A program made the position numbers and the translations under genes. This document shows positions 1 through 8,527 of a stretch of DNA of 64,000 nucleotides, one piece after another. The number at the start of each line of letters is the position of its first letter. Within the stretch, counting starts at the first letter, position 1. Below the pieces are notes generated by a model. That model was not told where the DNA came from. It searched no databases and saw only the letters and a program-made list of their open reading frames with translations. Location of the stretch: contig NZ_BMVV01000014.1 in assembly GCF_014650895.1 (NCBI RefSeq), forward strand, positions 151,032 to 215,031. Reading direction: 5' to 3'. Source of the stretch: Streptomyces omiyaensis (lineage in GTDB: Bacteria; Actinomycetota; Actinomycetes; Streptomycetales; Streptomycetaceae).

Positions 1-262
1 GCAGGGCCACGTCCCGCAGGATCTGGGTCCGGGGACACCCGGAGGCGATCTCCCAGAGCCGCAGCCCCACGTGCCACGCCCCGTCCTCGCGGCGCTCCAG
101 CGCTCCCCAGGCGGCCAGTTCGCCCACCACCCGGTGCGTGGTGCTCACGGGCAGGCCGGTGCGCTGGGCGATCTCGGATAGTGTCTGCGCGGGATGTTCG
201 CGGTCGAAGGCCGCGAGGACCTCCAGGACTTTTCCCGCCGCCGTGCTCCGGGTCGTGCTCAC
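1..262 (-). CDS. IclR-family transcriptional regulator (partial, N-terminus only)
   Basis: Reading the minus strand from a GTG at 262 gives an N-terminal winged helix: a helix with KVLEVLAAF, then TLSEIAQRTGLP, the recognition helix VSTTHRVVGEL and a wing ending WHVGLRLWEIA. This order is the IclR HTH signature. The ligand-binding domain lies beyond the window. No in-frame start is seen close upstream of the GTG. It is transcribed divergently from the solute-binding-like gene that begins 80 bp away, so it is a plausible regulator of that gene; this is inference from position only. Confidence 0.8.
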   Translation of the reverse strand, partial: MSTTRSTAAGKVLEVLAAFDREHPAQTLSEIAQRTGLPVSTTHRVVGELAAWGALERREDGAWHVGLRLWEIASGCPRTQILRDVAL

Positions 263-341
263 GCCGCCAGTCTCGCAGACCCGCGCCGTGCCACCGGGCC
301 GTGCCCGCCCCATCCCTTTCCCCGTGACGTGAGGAGTCGAC

Positions 342-1049
342 GTGCACCGCGAACTCGTGGGCCTGTCCTCGATGGCGACCCGCCCGATCCTGGCCGACCT
401 GTGCGACCGCCTGCGGACCGCGCACGGGATCCCCGTGCGCTTCGAGTCCGCCGGCGGCGTGGAGGTCGCCCGCCGGGTGCGCGAGGGCGCCGGGGCGGAC
501 CTCCTCGTCCTCGCCGACGGGGCCGTGACCGCGCTCGCCCGGGACGGACTCCTGGTCCCCGGCACGGTCCGCCCGCTGTGGGTCTCCCAGGTCGTCGCCG
601 CCGTGCCGGACGGCACCCCCCTCCCCGCCCTCGACTCCGTCGCCGACCTGCGCGCGGCCCTGGTGTCGGCCCGGTCCGTCGCCTACTCCACGGGACCCAG
701 CGGCACCGCCCTGCTCGCCCTGCTCGACCGCCTCGGCCTGGCCGCCGCCCTCGCCGGCCGGCTCGTCCAGGCACCCCCGGGCGTGCCCGCGGGCAGCCTC
801 CTGACCGAGGGCCGCGCCGACCTGGCCTTCCAGCAGCACAGCGAACTGATGGACCTTCCGGGCGTCGCGGTCGTCGGCCCGCTGCCTGGCGACGCGGCCG
901 TCACCTCGCTCTTCAGCGCCGGCGTCCTCACCTCCTCCACCGCTCCCGGACGCGCCCTCGCCGCACTCGGCCTGCTCGCCTCCGACGAGGCGTCCCAGCT
1001 CGCCGGCGCGCGGGGGATGACCCCGGCGGAACCGGACGGGCGCGCCTGA
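342..1049 (+). CDS. Substrate-binding (periplasmic-binding type 2, ModA-like) protein without signal peptide
   Basis: The 235-residue protein starts at a GTG preceded by GAGGAG at good spacing. It has the fold pattern of small type-2 solute-binding proteins: an N-terminal segment ending in ADLLVLADGAV, a middle hinge beginning SVAYSTGPSGTALLALL, and a late segment GRADLAFQQHSELMD, as in ModA-like molybdate/tungstate binding proteins. There is no signal peptide or lipobox, so it is predicted to be cytosolic and may be a sensor or a decayed transporter component. No permease genes lie beside it. The divergent IclR gene may regulate it. Ligand unknown. Confidence 0.65.
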   Translation: MHRELVGLSSMATRPILADLCDRLRTAHGIPVRFESAGGVEVARRVREGAGADLLVLADGAVTALARDGLLVPGTVRPLWVSQVVAAVPDGTPLPALDSVADLRAALVSARSVAYSTGPSGTALLALLDRLGLAAALAGRLVQAPPGVPAGSLLTEGRADLAFQQHSELMDLPGVAVVGPLPGDAAVTSLFSAGVLTSSTAPGRALAALGLLASDEASQLAGARGMTPAEPDGRA

Positions 1050-1116
1050 CGGGACGCGAGGGGAGGGCGGGGCAGCGGAGGGGCGGCGCCGTCCGTCCCG
1101 CCGGACCCGAGGGCCC

Positions 1117-2073
1117 TCAGACGGCCGGGGCCGCGCCCCGGAAGGTGCGCCGGTAGGCGAGCGGCGAGACGCCGATCGCCGCGTGCAGGTGCTCGCGCAG
1201 CGAGGTGCCGGTGGCGAAGCCGACCTGCCCGGCGATGTCGTCGACGGCGAGGTCGGTGGTCTCCAGGAGGTGCCGGGCCCGGACCACCCGCTGCTGGATC
1301 AGCCAGCGGCCGGGGCTCGTCCCGACCTCCTCGGTGAACCGGCGCGCGAAGGTGCGCAGGCTCATCCGGGCGTGCCCGGCGAGCTCGGTGAGCGTCAGCG
1401 GCTCGTGCAGGTTCTCCAGCGCCCACTGGCGGGTGGCCGAGGTGCCGTGCGCGGACTCCGGGGGCACCGGGTGCTCGATGTACTGCGCCTGGCCGCCGTC
1501 CCGCCACGGCGGTACGACGCAGGCGCGGGCCACGTGGTTGGCGACGGCGGTGCCGTGGTCCCGCCGCACGAGGTGCAGGCAGACGTCGACGCCGGAGGCG
1601 GCCCCCGCCGAGGTCAGCACGGAACCGTCGTCCACGAAGAGCACGTCCGGGTCCAGCGCCACCTCGGGATACCAGGACCGGAAGACGTCGGCGACGGCCC
1701 AGTGGGTGGTCGCCGGACGCCCGTCGAGCAGCCCGGCGGCCGCCAGCACGAAGGCACCCGTGCAGATCGAGACGATCCGCGCCCCGGGCCGGACGGCCGC
1801 GAGCGCCTCGCCCACGCGCGGGGGCAGCTCGCGCGAGAGGCGGGAGAGGTCGAAGGGCGGCAGGATCACCGTGTCCGCCGTCGCGAGCACCTCGGGCCCG
1901 TGTCCCACGGTGACGGAGAAGTCCGCGTTCGTGGCGACGGGGCCGCCGTCGACGGAGCAGGTCAGGACCTCGTAGCGGTCCTGGAGCGCGCCGAAGACAC
2001 GGCTCGGGATGCCGAGCTCGAAGGGGTAGACGCCGTCCAGGGCGAGGACGACGACGCGGTGGACAGCGGTCAT
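1117..2073 (-). CDS. GlxA-family transcriptional regulator (DJ-1/PfpI domain + AraC HTH)
   Basis: This 318-residue protein has an N-terminal DJ-1/PfpI-like domain (VVVLALDGVYPFELGIPSRVF near residue 6; ICTGAFVLAAAGLLDG near 105, the usual nucleophile-elbow region) followed by an AraC/XylS double HTH (LTLTELAGHARMSLRTFARRF and VDDIAGQVGFATGTSLREHL). That order defines GlxA-type regulators. I chose ATG 2073 because family alignment starts at VHRVVVLALDG; an in-frame ATG at 2103 is possible but lies inside the palindromic operator. It is divergent from a quinone-reductase-like gene 70 bp away, which is the likely target. Confidence 0.85.
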   Translation of the reverse strand: MTAVHRVVVLALDGVYPFELGIPSRVFGALQDRYEVLTCSVDGGPVATNADFSVTVGHGPEVLATADTVILPPFDLSRLSRELPPRVGEALAAVRPGARIVSICTGAFVLAAAGLLDGRPATTHWAVADVFRSWYPEVALDPDVLFVDDGSVLTSAGAASGVDVCLHLVRRDHGTAVANHVARACVVPPWRDGGQAQYIEHPVPPESAHGTSATRQWALENLHEPLTLTELAGHARMSLRTFARRFTEEVGTSPGRWLIQQRVVRARHLLETTDLAVDDIAGQVGFATGTSLREHLHAAIGVSPLAYRRTFRGAAPAV

Positions 2074-2093
2074 GGCACGATCCCGTCGGAAGT

Positions 2094-2107
2094 TGGCATT
2101 CATGCCA
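2094..2107. promoter_or_regulatory. Perfect TGGCAT-N2-ATGCCA palindrome in a divergent promoter
   Basis: TGGCATTCATGCCA has two 6-bp arms around a 2-bp spacer and lies between the GlxA-type regulator and the divergent oxidoreductase. Location and symmetry suggest an operator for the neighbouring regulator controlling itself and the enzyme. AraC/GlxA proteins often bind less symmetric sites, so another regulator could also use it. Confidence 0.5.
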
Positions 2108-2144
2108 TGGTACGACCCCGGGCCCCCGGGCGAGGCTGGGACGC

Positions 2145-3095
2145 ATGACGAACCACGCCACCATGCGCGCCATCAGCCAGGACGTCCTCGGCACCCCCGA
2201 GGTGCTCAAGGAGGTCGTCCTGCCGCGGCCCGTGCCGGGACCGAGCCAGATCCTCGTCGCCGTCCGCGCCGCCGGTGTGAACCCGACCGACTGGAAGCAC
2301 CGCGCCGAGAGCCTCTTCCTGAACCGCACGCCGCTCGTCCTCGGCTGGGACGTGTCCGGCGTCGTCGAGGCCGTCGGCTTCGGCGTCACCCTCTTCAAGC
2401 CCGGGGACGAGGTCTTCGGGATGCTGCCCTACCCGCACGGCGTCGGCTCCCACGCCGAGTACGTGACGGGCCCGGCCCGCGCCTTCGCCCTCAAGCCCGC
2501 CGGCATCGACCACGTCCAGGCCGGCGCCCTGCCGCTCGCCGCGCTCACCGCCTACCAGGCGCTCGTCGACACCGCCGGCGTCCGCGCGGGGCAGCGCGTC
2601 CTGGTCCACGCGGCCGCCGGCGGAGTGGGCCACCTCGCCGTCCAGATCGCGAAGGCCCGGGGCGCGTACGTCATCGGCACCGCCAGCGCCCCCAAGCACG
2701 ACTTCGTGCGCGCGCTCGGCGCGGACGAGGTGATCGACTACCGCACCACCGACTTCCGCGACGCCGTCCGGGACGTCGACGTGGTGCTCGACCCGCTCTC
2801 GGGCGACACCCGCACCCGCTCCCTCGAGGTCCTGCGCCCCGGTGGCGTCCTCGTCTCGATCCTGCCGGGCGGCGACACCGACGAGGCCGCGAAGGCGGCG
2901 GCGCGCGGGGTGCGCGTGGAGACCCTCCTCGTCGAGGCCGACCACGCCGGGATGGACGCCGTCGCCGGGCTGGTCGCGGCCGGCGCCCTGCGCGCCCACG
3001 TCGAGGCCGTCTTCCCGCTCGAGGAAGCGGCCGAGGCGCACGCCCTGGGAGAGACGAACCGGACCACCGGCAAGATCGTCCTGACGATGACGTGA
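2145..3095 (+). CDS. NADP-dependent oxidoreductase, MDR superfamily (quinone-reductase/alcohol-dehydrogenase-like)
   Basis: This is a 316-residue medium-chain dehydrogenase/reductase. The GroES-like part includes VRAAGVNPTDWKHR and LGWDVSGVVEAVG; the cofactor domain has AAAGGVGHLAVQIAK, typical of NADPH-binding zeta-crystallin/quinone oxidoreductases, and it ends with the substrate-lobe phrase EEAAEAHALGE. The zinc-ligand pattern of true alcohol dehydrogenases is absent, so it is probably a zinc-independent NADPH enone/quinone reductase. A second ATG lies six codons in. It is divergent from the GlxA-type regulator across a short intergenic palindrome, suggesting inducible expression by an electrophile or quinone; the substrate is unknown. 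Confidence 0.88.
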   Translation: MTNHATMRAISQDVLGTPEVLKEVVLPRPVPGPSQILVAVRAAGVNPTDWKHRAESLFLNRTPLVLGWDVSGVVEAVGFGVTLFKPGDEVFGMLPYPHGVGSHAEYVTGPARAFALKPAGIDHVQAGALPLAALTAYQALVDTAGVRAGQRVLVHAAAGGVGHLAVQIAKARGAYVIGTASAPKHDFVRALGADEVIDYRTTDFRDAVRDVDVVLDPLSGDTRTRSLEVLRPGGVLVSILPGGDTDEAAKAAARGVRVETLLVEADHAGMDAVAGLVAAGALRAHVEAVFPLEEAAEAHALGETNRTTGKIVLTMT

Positions 3096-3203
3096 GCCGG
3101 GCGGGCGGCCGCGCGGGGGTGCCGTCCCCGCGGCCCCCGCTCCCCGCCCCCCGTGCCACCTCGCCGGAGGGGGCGCCACGAGGGAGCGCGTCCTCGGCCG
3201 GGG

Positions 3204-3540
3204 CGCGGATCGGCGCCGCGCGTTCGGCGCGCGGGACCCGGCGGCCGCCCTCGCGGGGCAGCCCGGCCGGCCGCGCCTCCGCCCCGTGCCGGATCCTTCC
3301 GGCCGCGGCGAGGTGCTCCCGCGCCCTGCCGGTCGGGACGACGAGCTCGCGCCCTCCGCGCGCGGGGCGGCGCCCGGCGCGCCCCCGCTCCTCCGGGCGG
3401 CCGACGATCCGGCCGGCGGCCTGCCGGGTGACCCCGGGGCGTTCGGCCGGCTCGCCGCCGGTCGCGCCGGAGCCGCGCAGGGCCTGGAGGGCGGGGCCGT
3501 GCGCGGGGCGGAGGCCGCCGGGGTCCGGACGGCCCCGGGA
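3204..3540 (-). pseudogene. Degenerate MarR-family regulator remnant
   Basis: The 884-bp gap between the oxidoreductase and the next MarR gene holds no convincing intact gene. One minus-strand frame keeps the core of a MarR winged helix: ERPGVTRQAAGRIV (recognition helix), then ERGRAGRRPARGGRELVVPT (wing) and REHLAAAGRIRHGAEA (first dimerisation helix). Between these the sequence is Arg/Pro-rich and the N-terminal helices are not recognisable. It looks like an old copy decayed mainly by substitutions. The rest of the gap (3096-3203 and 3541-3979) shows nothing I recognise. Confidence 0.45.
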
Positions 3541-3979
3541 CCGGCCGGTCGGGGCGGTGCCGAGAGCGGCACCTGGAGGGTGGAGCTCGACGCGGACCGC
3601 GCCGCGCCGGCGCACGCCGTCGCCCGCGAACAGGTGCGGATGCCGCCGCCGGGCGAGTCCGCGGTCAAGAGAGAGGGCGAGACCGCGCACGCCGGGCCCG
3701 GCCGGGCCGTCGTGCTTCCCATCGGCGCGGTCCCGTGCGGCCCGGCCCGGTGCTCCGGTGCCCGAGGGCCGTGGCCGGCGTTCCCGCCCGGGCGCCGGGC
3801 GCCGGCCGCCATGGGCGGGGGGGCGGGAGGGCGATGCCGCCGGGCGGCCGGGAGAGGATCCCGTTCCCGTGGGCCGAGCGGCCCCCCGGCGCACCGCAGG
3901 CCCGTCCGGACCCGGGCGCCACGCCCCGGCGCGGACCCGGCGTGCCGTTCGCGCCGGGGCGGCGGTCCCGGCGTCGGGG

Positions 3980-4480
3980 TCAGCCGGCGGACGACGCGCG
4001 CTCGGCGTTGGCCGCCATCGTGCGCAGCACCGTGAGCGCGGCCACGTACTCCTCGTCGGTGACGCCCTCGTGGATCACGGACCGCAGCTCGGTCACCAGC
4101 GCCCGCAGCCGCACCCTGGCGGCCTCCCCCTCGTCGGTGAGGCGGAGGCGCGACCCGGCGTCGACGCGGAGCCAGCCGCGGTGGAGCAGCTGGTCGACCA
4201 CCCGGGGGATGTCGTGCGGTCCGTCGGCGAGGGGAGTCAGCTGGGCGGCCACCTCCTCGCGGCTCGGCGCCGCCGCACCGCCGTGGACGCGGTTCAGCAC
4301 CCAGTACTGGGGCTGCGTCACGTCGACGCGCGCCAGGACGTCCCGCAGGTGCCTGGTGACGGCGGAGTGGACGAGGCCGCTCCAGTAACCGATCGGCTGG
4401 CTGGCCGGCATGTCGTCCGTGACGGCCGGGTCGGCGGGGGCCTGGTCGGTGGGGGTGCCCTGCGGCGGTTCCATGATCAT
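3980..4480 (-). CDS. MarR-family winged-helix transcriptional regulator
   Basis: The 166-residue protein carries a MarR-like core: VTRHLRDVLARVDVTQPQYWVLNRV (helices 1-2), PSREEVAAQL, a recognition region around DIPRVVDQLLHRGWLRV, then wing RLRLTDEGEAARVRLRAL and a long C-terminal helix for dimerisation. The start at ATG 4480 is preceded by AAGGGGG about 10 nt upstream. Members repress neighbouring genes and are released by small phenolics or oxidants. It is divergent from the GNAT gene, about 130 bp away, and the partly decayed MarR remnant lies just beyond its 3-prime end. Confidence 0.82.
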   Translation of the reverse strand: MIMEPPQGTPTDQAPADPAVTDDMPASQPIGYWSGLVHSAVTRHLRDVLARVDVTQPQYWVLNRVHGGAAAPSREEVAAQLTPLADGPHDIPRVVDQLLHRGWLRVDAGSRLRLTDEGEAARVRLRALVTELRSVIHEGVTDEEYVAALTVLRTMAANAERASSAG

Positions 4481-4608
4481 GAAGGTACAACCCCCTTGAG
4501 GCACGAGGGGTTCCCCGCCGGGGGCGGCGCGGACGGCACGCGCGCGCCCTGTCCGGAAAGCTGCGGCCGAGCGGTGCGGACGGAAGCCTCTCGGCGAGGA
4601 TCGCGGCC

Positions 4609-5154
4609 ATGAGCGACAACGGAAGCGACAACGGCATCGGAACGGGCGACGGCGACGGCGCGGGATTCTCGCTGCGGAAGGCCACGGGCGGCGACGCGGA
4701 GTTCCTCGTCGACATGCTGATGGAGGCGACCAACTGGGATCCCGGGCGCGAGGCGGTCACCCGCGCCCGGGTCCTGGCGGAACGCAGGACGGCGCACTAC
4801 GTCGAGGGGTGGCCCAGGGCCGGAGACCTCGGGCTCGTCGCGGTCGCCCCGGACGGACGGCCGATCGGCGCGGTCTGGCTGCGCCTGTTCCCGCACGACG
4901 ATCCCGGATACGGCTTCGTGGCCCCCGACGTGCCGGAACTGACGCTGGGCGTCGCCGCCGCCTGGCGCCGCAGGGGAGTCGGCCGGGCCCTGCTGGCCGA
5001 GGCGGCCCGGCGGGCGGCGGAGCACGGCCACACGCGGCTCAGCCTGAGCGTCGAGCGGGCGAACCACGCCCACCGCCTCTACGCCGACGAGGGCTTCGAG
5101 ACCGTGGAGTCGGGGGTGGACTCCGACACGATGGTGAAGCCGCTCCCCGCGTGA
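4609..5154 (+). CDS. GNAT-family N-acetyltransferase
   Basis: The 181-residue protein has a hydrophilic Asp/Gly/Ser-rich first 20 residues and then a GNAT core. Motif A is visible as LTLGVAAAWRRRGVGRALLAEAARRAAEHG, carrying the acetyl-CoA pyrophosphate-binding R-R-G-V-G-R-A loop, followed by LSLSVERANHAHRLYADEGFETV, the usual motif B strand and helix. It transfers acetyl from acetyl-CoA to an amine; the substrate cannot be read from sequence. It lies divergent from the MarR gene, and an NAD-dependent epimerase converges on it 47 bp downstream. Confidence 0.88.
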   Translation: MSDNGSDNGIGTGDGDGAGFSLRKATGGDAEFLVDMLMEATNWDPGREAVTRARVLAERRTAHYVEGWPRAGDLGLVAVAPDGRPIGAVWLRLFPHDDPGYGFVAPDVPELTLGVAAAWRRRGVGRALLAEAARRAAEHGHTRLSLSVERANHAHRLYADEGFETVESGVDSDTMVKPLPA

Positions 5155-5200
5155 CACGGGCCCCGGAGCGGGGCGGAGGCCTCGGACCGGGCCGGGGCCC

Positions 5201-6037
5201 CTACGTGCCCTGGTGTGCGAAGCCGGTCCGCCAGGACGGGTGGGACGGGGACCAGCCGGCCTCCCGCGCGCGGGCGTTCAGGGCACCGCGGGCCCACGGC
5301 GTCCGGCCCGGCCGGCGCGGCGGGGACGGGACGCCCAGGGCGCCCGCCAGGACCGGCAGCCAGTCGTGGGCGGGGGCCGGGTCGTCGTCCACGACGTTGT
5401 ACGCGCCGACGGGCCACGCCAGGGCCCGTACCGCCGCGTCGGCCGCGTCCGCGACGTGGACGAAGGAACTCACCGAGGCGTCGGCCGTGGTGCTGCCCAG
5501 GAACCGGGCGTCCGCCGCCCCGGCGAGCGCGGCGGCGACGGCGCCACCGGGTGCGTACCAGGTGCCCGGACCGTAGAGGATGCCGTACCGCAGGACGACG
5601 GCCTCCGGGAGCTCGGCGGCCGTGCTCTCCAGGGCCCGCACCCCCGCGACGATCCGGGCCCTGGGGAACTCCCGGGTCCCGTCGAGCGGGACGGACTCGT
5701 CGGCGGGGCCCTCGCCCGGTGCGTACGCCCAGCCGATCGACTGCGCGACGATCCGGCGGACGCCGGCCGCACGCGCCGCGTCGACCAGGTTCCGGGTCCC
5801 CTCGGTCCGCAGCCGGTCGTTCGCGGCGCCGTCCGCCGCCCCCAGGTCCGTCAGCTGGTGCACCACCGCGTCGGGCGCCACCTCGGCGACCACCCGCCGC
5901 ACCGCCCCGGCGTCCAGGACGTCCACCGGGTGCGGACCGCGCCGCGAGACGCCCACGACCTCGTGCCCCGCCGCCTCCAGACGGGGGACGAGCTGACGGC
6001 CCACGGCGCCCGTGGCGCCCGCTACGAGTACCCGCAT
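5201..6037 (-). CDS. NAD(P)-dependent epimerase/dehydratase family protein (extended SDR)
   Basis: The 278-residue protein begins MRVLVAGATGAVGRQLVPRLEAAGH, the glycine-rich Rossmann loop of extended or atypical short-chain dehydrogenases. DAVVHQLTDLGA follows in the usual strand-4 place, and LRYGILYGPGTWY resembles the substrate-side strand of epimerases. The catalytic Tyr-x3-Lys is not obvious: SIGWAYAPGEGP sits at the expected Tyr position but without the following Lys, so it may be an atypical SDR with a different role. It converges with the GNAT gene. The substrate is unknown. Confidence 0.85.
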   Translation of the reverse strand: MRVLVAGATGAVGRQLVPRLEAAGHEVVGVSRRGPHPVDVLDAGAVRRVVAEVAPDAVVHQLTDLGAADGAANDRLRTEGTRNLVDAARAAGVRRIVAQSIGWAYAPGEGPADESVPLDGTREFPRARIVAGVRALESTAAELPEAVVLRYGILYGPGTWYAPGGAVAAALAGAADARFLGSTTADASVSSFVHVADAADAAVRALAWPVGAYNVVDDDPAPAHDWLPVLAGALGVPSPPRRPGRTPWARGALNARAREAGWSPSHPSWRTGFAHQGT

Positions 6038-6164
6038 GCGGACCAGCGTAGAAGATCCGCCCGCCCGCCCGGCCGGCCGTCGGAGCGGGTGAGTACGCTC
6101 ACCCCTCCGGCCCGGGTGAGCGGACGGCCGTCCGCCGACGCGGGGCCGGACGACGGGGGGACAC

Positions 6165-6905
6165 GTGAGGCGCCGACTGCTCCTGCTCGCGCCGCTGTTG
6201 ACGCTCGCCGTCGGCTGCGGAGCGCTGCAGAACTCCGAGGACGACGCGACCGGCGCCGCGCGCGAGGCGGCACGGAAGGCCGGTGAGCGGCTCTACGGGC
6301 AGCGCCCGCGCACCGCGGAGGAGGTCGGCCGGTCCGCGTCCCTCCTCGACGGGGTGGAGGTGATGCGGGTGACCGGCACCGAGACGCACGCCGGGGACGG
6401 CGTCCACGTGGTCGTCCGCACCTCGGGCTCCGCCTACGACCCCTGGTTCGACGTCGACGAGGTGATCGTGCGCCGCTGCTTCGAGGTGCGGGTCTCGCCC
6501 GCGTCGGAGTGGCGCGAGGAACCCCGCGACGTGGACTGCCCGGACGGTTCCCCGCTGCGCTTCGCCCCGCCGCCCCCGCCGCCCGAACTGCCGCCGAGCG
6601 GCGCGGTCGAGGCGAAACTGGCGGGTGCGGCCCGGGACGGGCGGGTGGACGAGGACGAGGTGCGGCGGGCGGTCGCCGCCCTGGACCTCGATCCCGCGGT
6701 CCGCACCGAGGTCGAGGCGGAGGGCGACCGGGTCGGCGTCGTGCTGTCGCTGCCGGGCAACGGCTTCGACCCGCAGGACTGCCTCCTCGGCAGCGTGGGC
6801 CCCGGCGCCGCCGAGGCGTGGGTCCCGCCCCGCATCCAGCGCATGCCCGGCGAGGGCGGCTGCGGCACCGGCAACGCCCTCCACCCGCAGCCCGCACCGC
6901 ACTGA
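6165..6905 (+). CDS. Putative lipoprotein of unknown function
   Basis: The 246-residue protein starts at a GTG and has a clear lipoprotein signal: RRR, a hydrophobic stretch LLLLAPLLTLAV and lipobox LAVGC (Cys near residue 19). The mature part has one mixed alpha/beta domain (about residues 45-120), a proline-rich linker PPPPPPELPPSG and a second small domain with two cysteines near the end (FDPQDCLLGS and GEGGCGTGN). It is expected on the outer face of the membrane. I do not recognise the family. A polypurine run (about 6910-6960) follows the stop. Confidence 0.7.
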   Translation: MRRRLLLLAPLLTLAVGCGALQNSEDDATGAAREAARKAGERLYGQRPRTAEEVGRSASLLDGVEVMRVTGTETHAGDGVHVVVRTSGSAYDPWFDVDEVIVRRCFEVRVSPASEWREEPRDVDCPDGSPLRFAPPPPPPELPPSGAVEAKLAGAARDGRVDEDEVRRAVAALDLDPAVRTEVEAEGDRVGVVLSLPGNGFDPQDCLLGSVGPGAAEAWVPPRIQRMPGEGGCGTGNALHPQPAPH

Positions 6906-7145
6906 GCGACGGAGGGGAGGGGAGGGGAGAGGAGGAGAGGGCGCAGAAGGAGGGGGAGGCGCTCCTCGCACTCCACGCCCCCCGCCGGCTCCCTGCCGCG
7001 CGGCTCCGCCGATGACGCCCCCGTGGCCCGCCGAAGTGGTCCGGTGAAGTGAATTTCCGTGCGGGCGGCGTACGCCGGGCAGGGACGACGGGCCCCGGGA
7101 GCCGAGACTGGTCCCCACCACGCCCTCGGAGAACGGATTGCTCGT

Positions 7146-7916
7146 ATGGACAGGTCAACGGCGTTGCAACTCGCAGCCGACGAACTGGAGGAGCGGGAAC
7201 TCCGGACCAGCAGCATCGAGATCATCGATTACGTCCCGAGCGATCCCACCCGGCGCATGCTGACGCCACCGGGATCCGTCATGGTGTTCCTGGACCGGGA
7301 GGGCGCGCCCCTGCTCGATCGGATCAGGGGGGCCGTCCTGGAGCGCACCGGGGAGGACCTCCGGCTCGCGCAGGAGATCTCCGATCTCTTCCGCGCCCGC
7401 GAGAAGGTGAGCTATTACCGTGCCTACCGGCTGCTCCGCGAAGCGGAGAGCTTCGCCACGATCCGCTATGGCGCCCGGACGCTCGCCACACACGTCTTCC
7501 CCTCGCCCCAGGCGGGCCTGGTGGCGATCGAGAACCCCTACAACGGCGGCCGCCTGTCACCCGGCGAACTGACTCTGGTCGAGCACCTGGTCCCGGGGAC
7601 CACGGCCCGTCTGGCCGCCGTGGCGGTTCGCCACATGCCCCCGCTCACCGAAGCCGAGCGCGCCGCGGTGGACCAGGTGCCCGACGACCAGCTGGAAATG
7701 AACCTCACGCTCCGAGCCGACTGCTGCGACACCTGGACCGGATTCGTGGAGCAGCTCGCACAGATCACTCACGCGACGTACTACTGCCTGGTGATGGGTG
7801 CGAGCGAACAGGACGCTCCGCTGTCGGCCGAGGAGATCGAGAAGCTCGGCCCCACCGCCTCGGCCCGCAAGCTCCTGAACCGGCGCCGCGAGCTGCTCGG
7901 CCACCACCACGCGTGA
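7146..7916 (+). CDS. Uncharacterised cytosolic protein, first gene of an SdpAB-like cassette
   Basis: The start ATG at 7146 follows a GGAG-type site, giving 256 residues; an upstream in-frame start at 7059 has worse sequence character. The protein is soluble, with no signal peptide or membrane segment. It contains PGSVMVFLDREGAPLLDRIRGAV, a YYRAYRLLREAESFATIRYGARTLATHVF segment, and a C-terminal part with a Cys-Cys pair (RADCCDTW) and a YYCLVMG sequence. I do not recognise it. It is followed 9 bp later by a single-pass protein and then by an HTTM/SdpB-like membrane protein on the same strand, so the three probably form one operon. Confidence 0.7.
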   Translation: MDRSTALQLAADELEERELRTSSIEIIDYVPSDPTRRMLTPPGSVMVFLDREGAPLLDRIRGAVLERTGEDLRLAQEISDLFRAREKVSYYRAYRLLREAESFATIRYGARTLATHVFPSPQAGLVAIENPYNGGRLSPGELTLVEHLVPGTTARLAAVAVRHMPPLTEAERAAVDQVPDDQLEMNLTLRADCCDTWTGFVEQLAQITHATYYCLVMGASEQDAPLSAEEIEKLGPTASARKLLNRRRELLGHHHA

Positions 7917-7925
7917 GGCACCGGA

Positions 7926-8450
7926 ATGCGTGAGGCAGCCGGCCTCGGGTTCGCGGCAGTGTGCTCCGTGTGGATCGTCCTGACCCTGGTGTGCCAGGGG
8001 CGGTCGCGGGTGGCGGCGGCGATCCGCAGGCACGACGTGTTCGGTCTCATCCCGCTGTGGACCTTCTTCGCCCCGACTCCCGGTACGCAGGACTACGTAC
8101 TGCTCCGCCGTTGCCGTACGGCCGACGGCCGGCTCACGCAGTGGCGGGAGCTGGGCGGGGCCGATGCCACCGGCCAGCCGCTGTGCACCGTCTGGAATCC
8201 CGCCCGGCGGCACGCCAAAGCCTTGCTCGACGCGGCCCAGAGCCTCTTGGAGCTGGCGTCCCGGGTGGGCCGGCCGGAGGAGATCGAGCTGTCGGCGCCC
8301 TACCTGGCGCTCCTGGCGCACGTGTCGGCGCAGCCCTGTTCCGAGGAGGCGTGTGCCACCCAGTTCGCTCTCGTCATCCAGAAGAGCTCTGCCTACGAGG
8401 AGGCCGTTCCCGCGGTGGCCTTCGTCTCTTCCCTGCACGAGATCGACTGA
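7926..8450 (+). CDS. SdpA-like single-pass membrane protein
   Basis: The 174-residue protein has an N-terminal membrane anchor (residues 6-24, LGFAAVCSVWIVLTLVC), then a basic stretch and the phrase LIPLWTFFAPTPGTQDYVLLRR. A proline-containing W-x-FF motif right after an N-terminal anchor is characteristic of SdpA-type proteins and of small partners of HTTM-domain proteins. In Bacillus, SdpA and SdpB together mature the SdpC toxin; that role here is inference. A pair of Cys lies in AQPCSEEACA. It starts 9 bp after the preceding gene and 77 bp before the multi-pass partner. Confidence 0.6.
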   Translation: MREAAGLGFAAVCSVWIVLTLVCQGRSRVAAAIRRHDVFGLIPLWTFFAPTPGTQDYVLLRRCRTADGRLTQWRELGGADATGQPLCTVWNPARRHAKALLDAAQSLLELASRVGRPEEIELSAPYLALLAHVSAQPCSEEACATQFALVIQKSSAYEEAVPAVAFVSSLHEID

Positions 8451-8527
8451 TCCCCCGTCGGATCCCCGTGGCGGAAGACGCATGTTCCCTCGGCGCAAGC
8501 ACCAGGACGATTCGTGGAGCGGACCTC

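Noticed and set aside
3286..4035. 249-codon plus-strand frame in the gap after the oxidoreductase
   Set aside because: No ribosome site or recognisable domain, and it overlaps the MarR remnant and runs into the intact MarR gene on the other strand.
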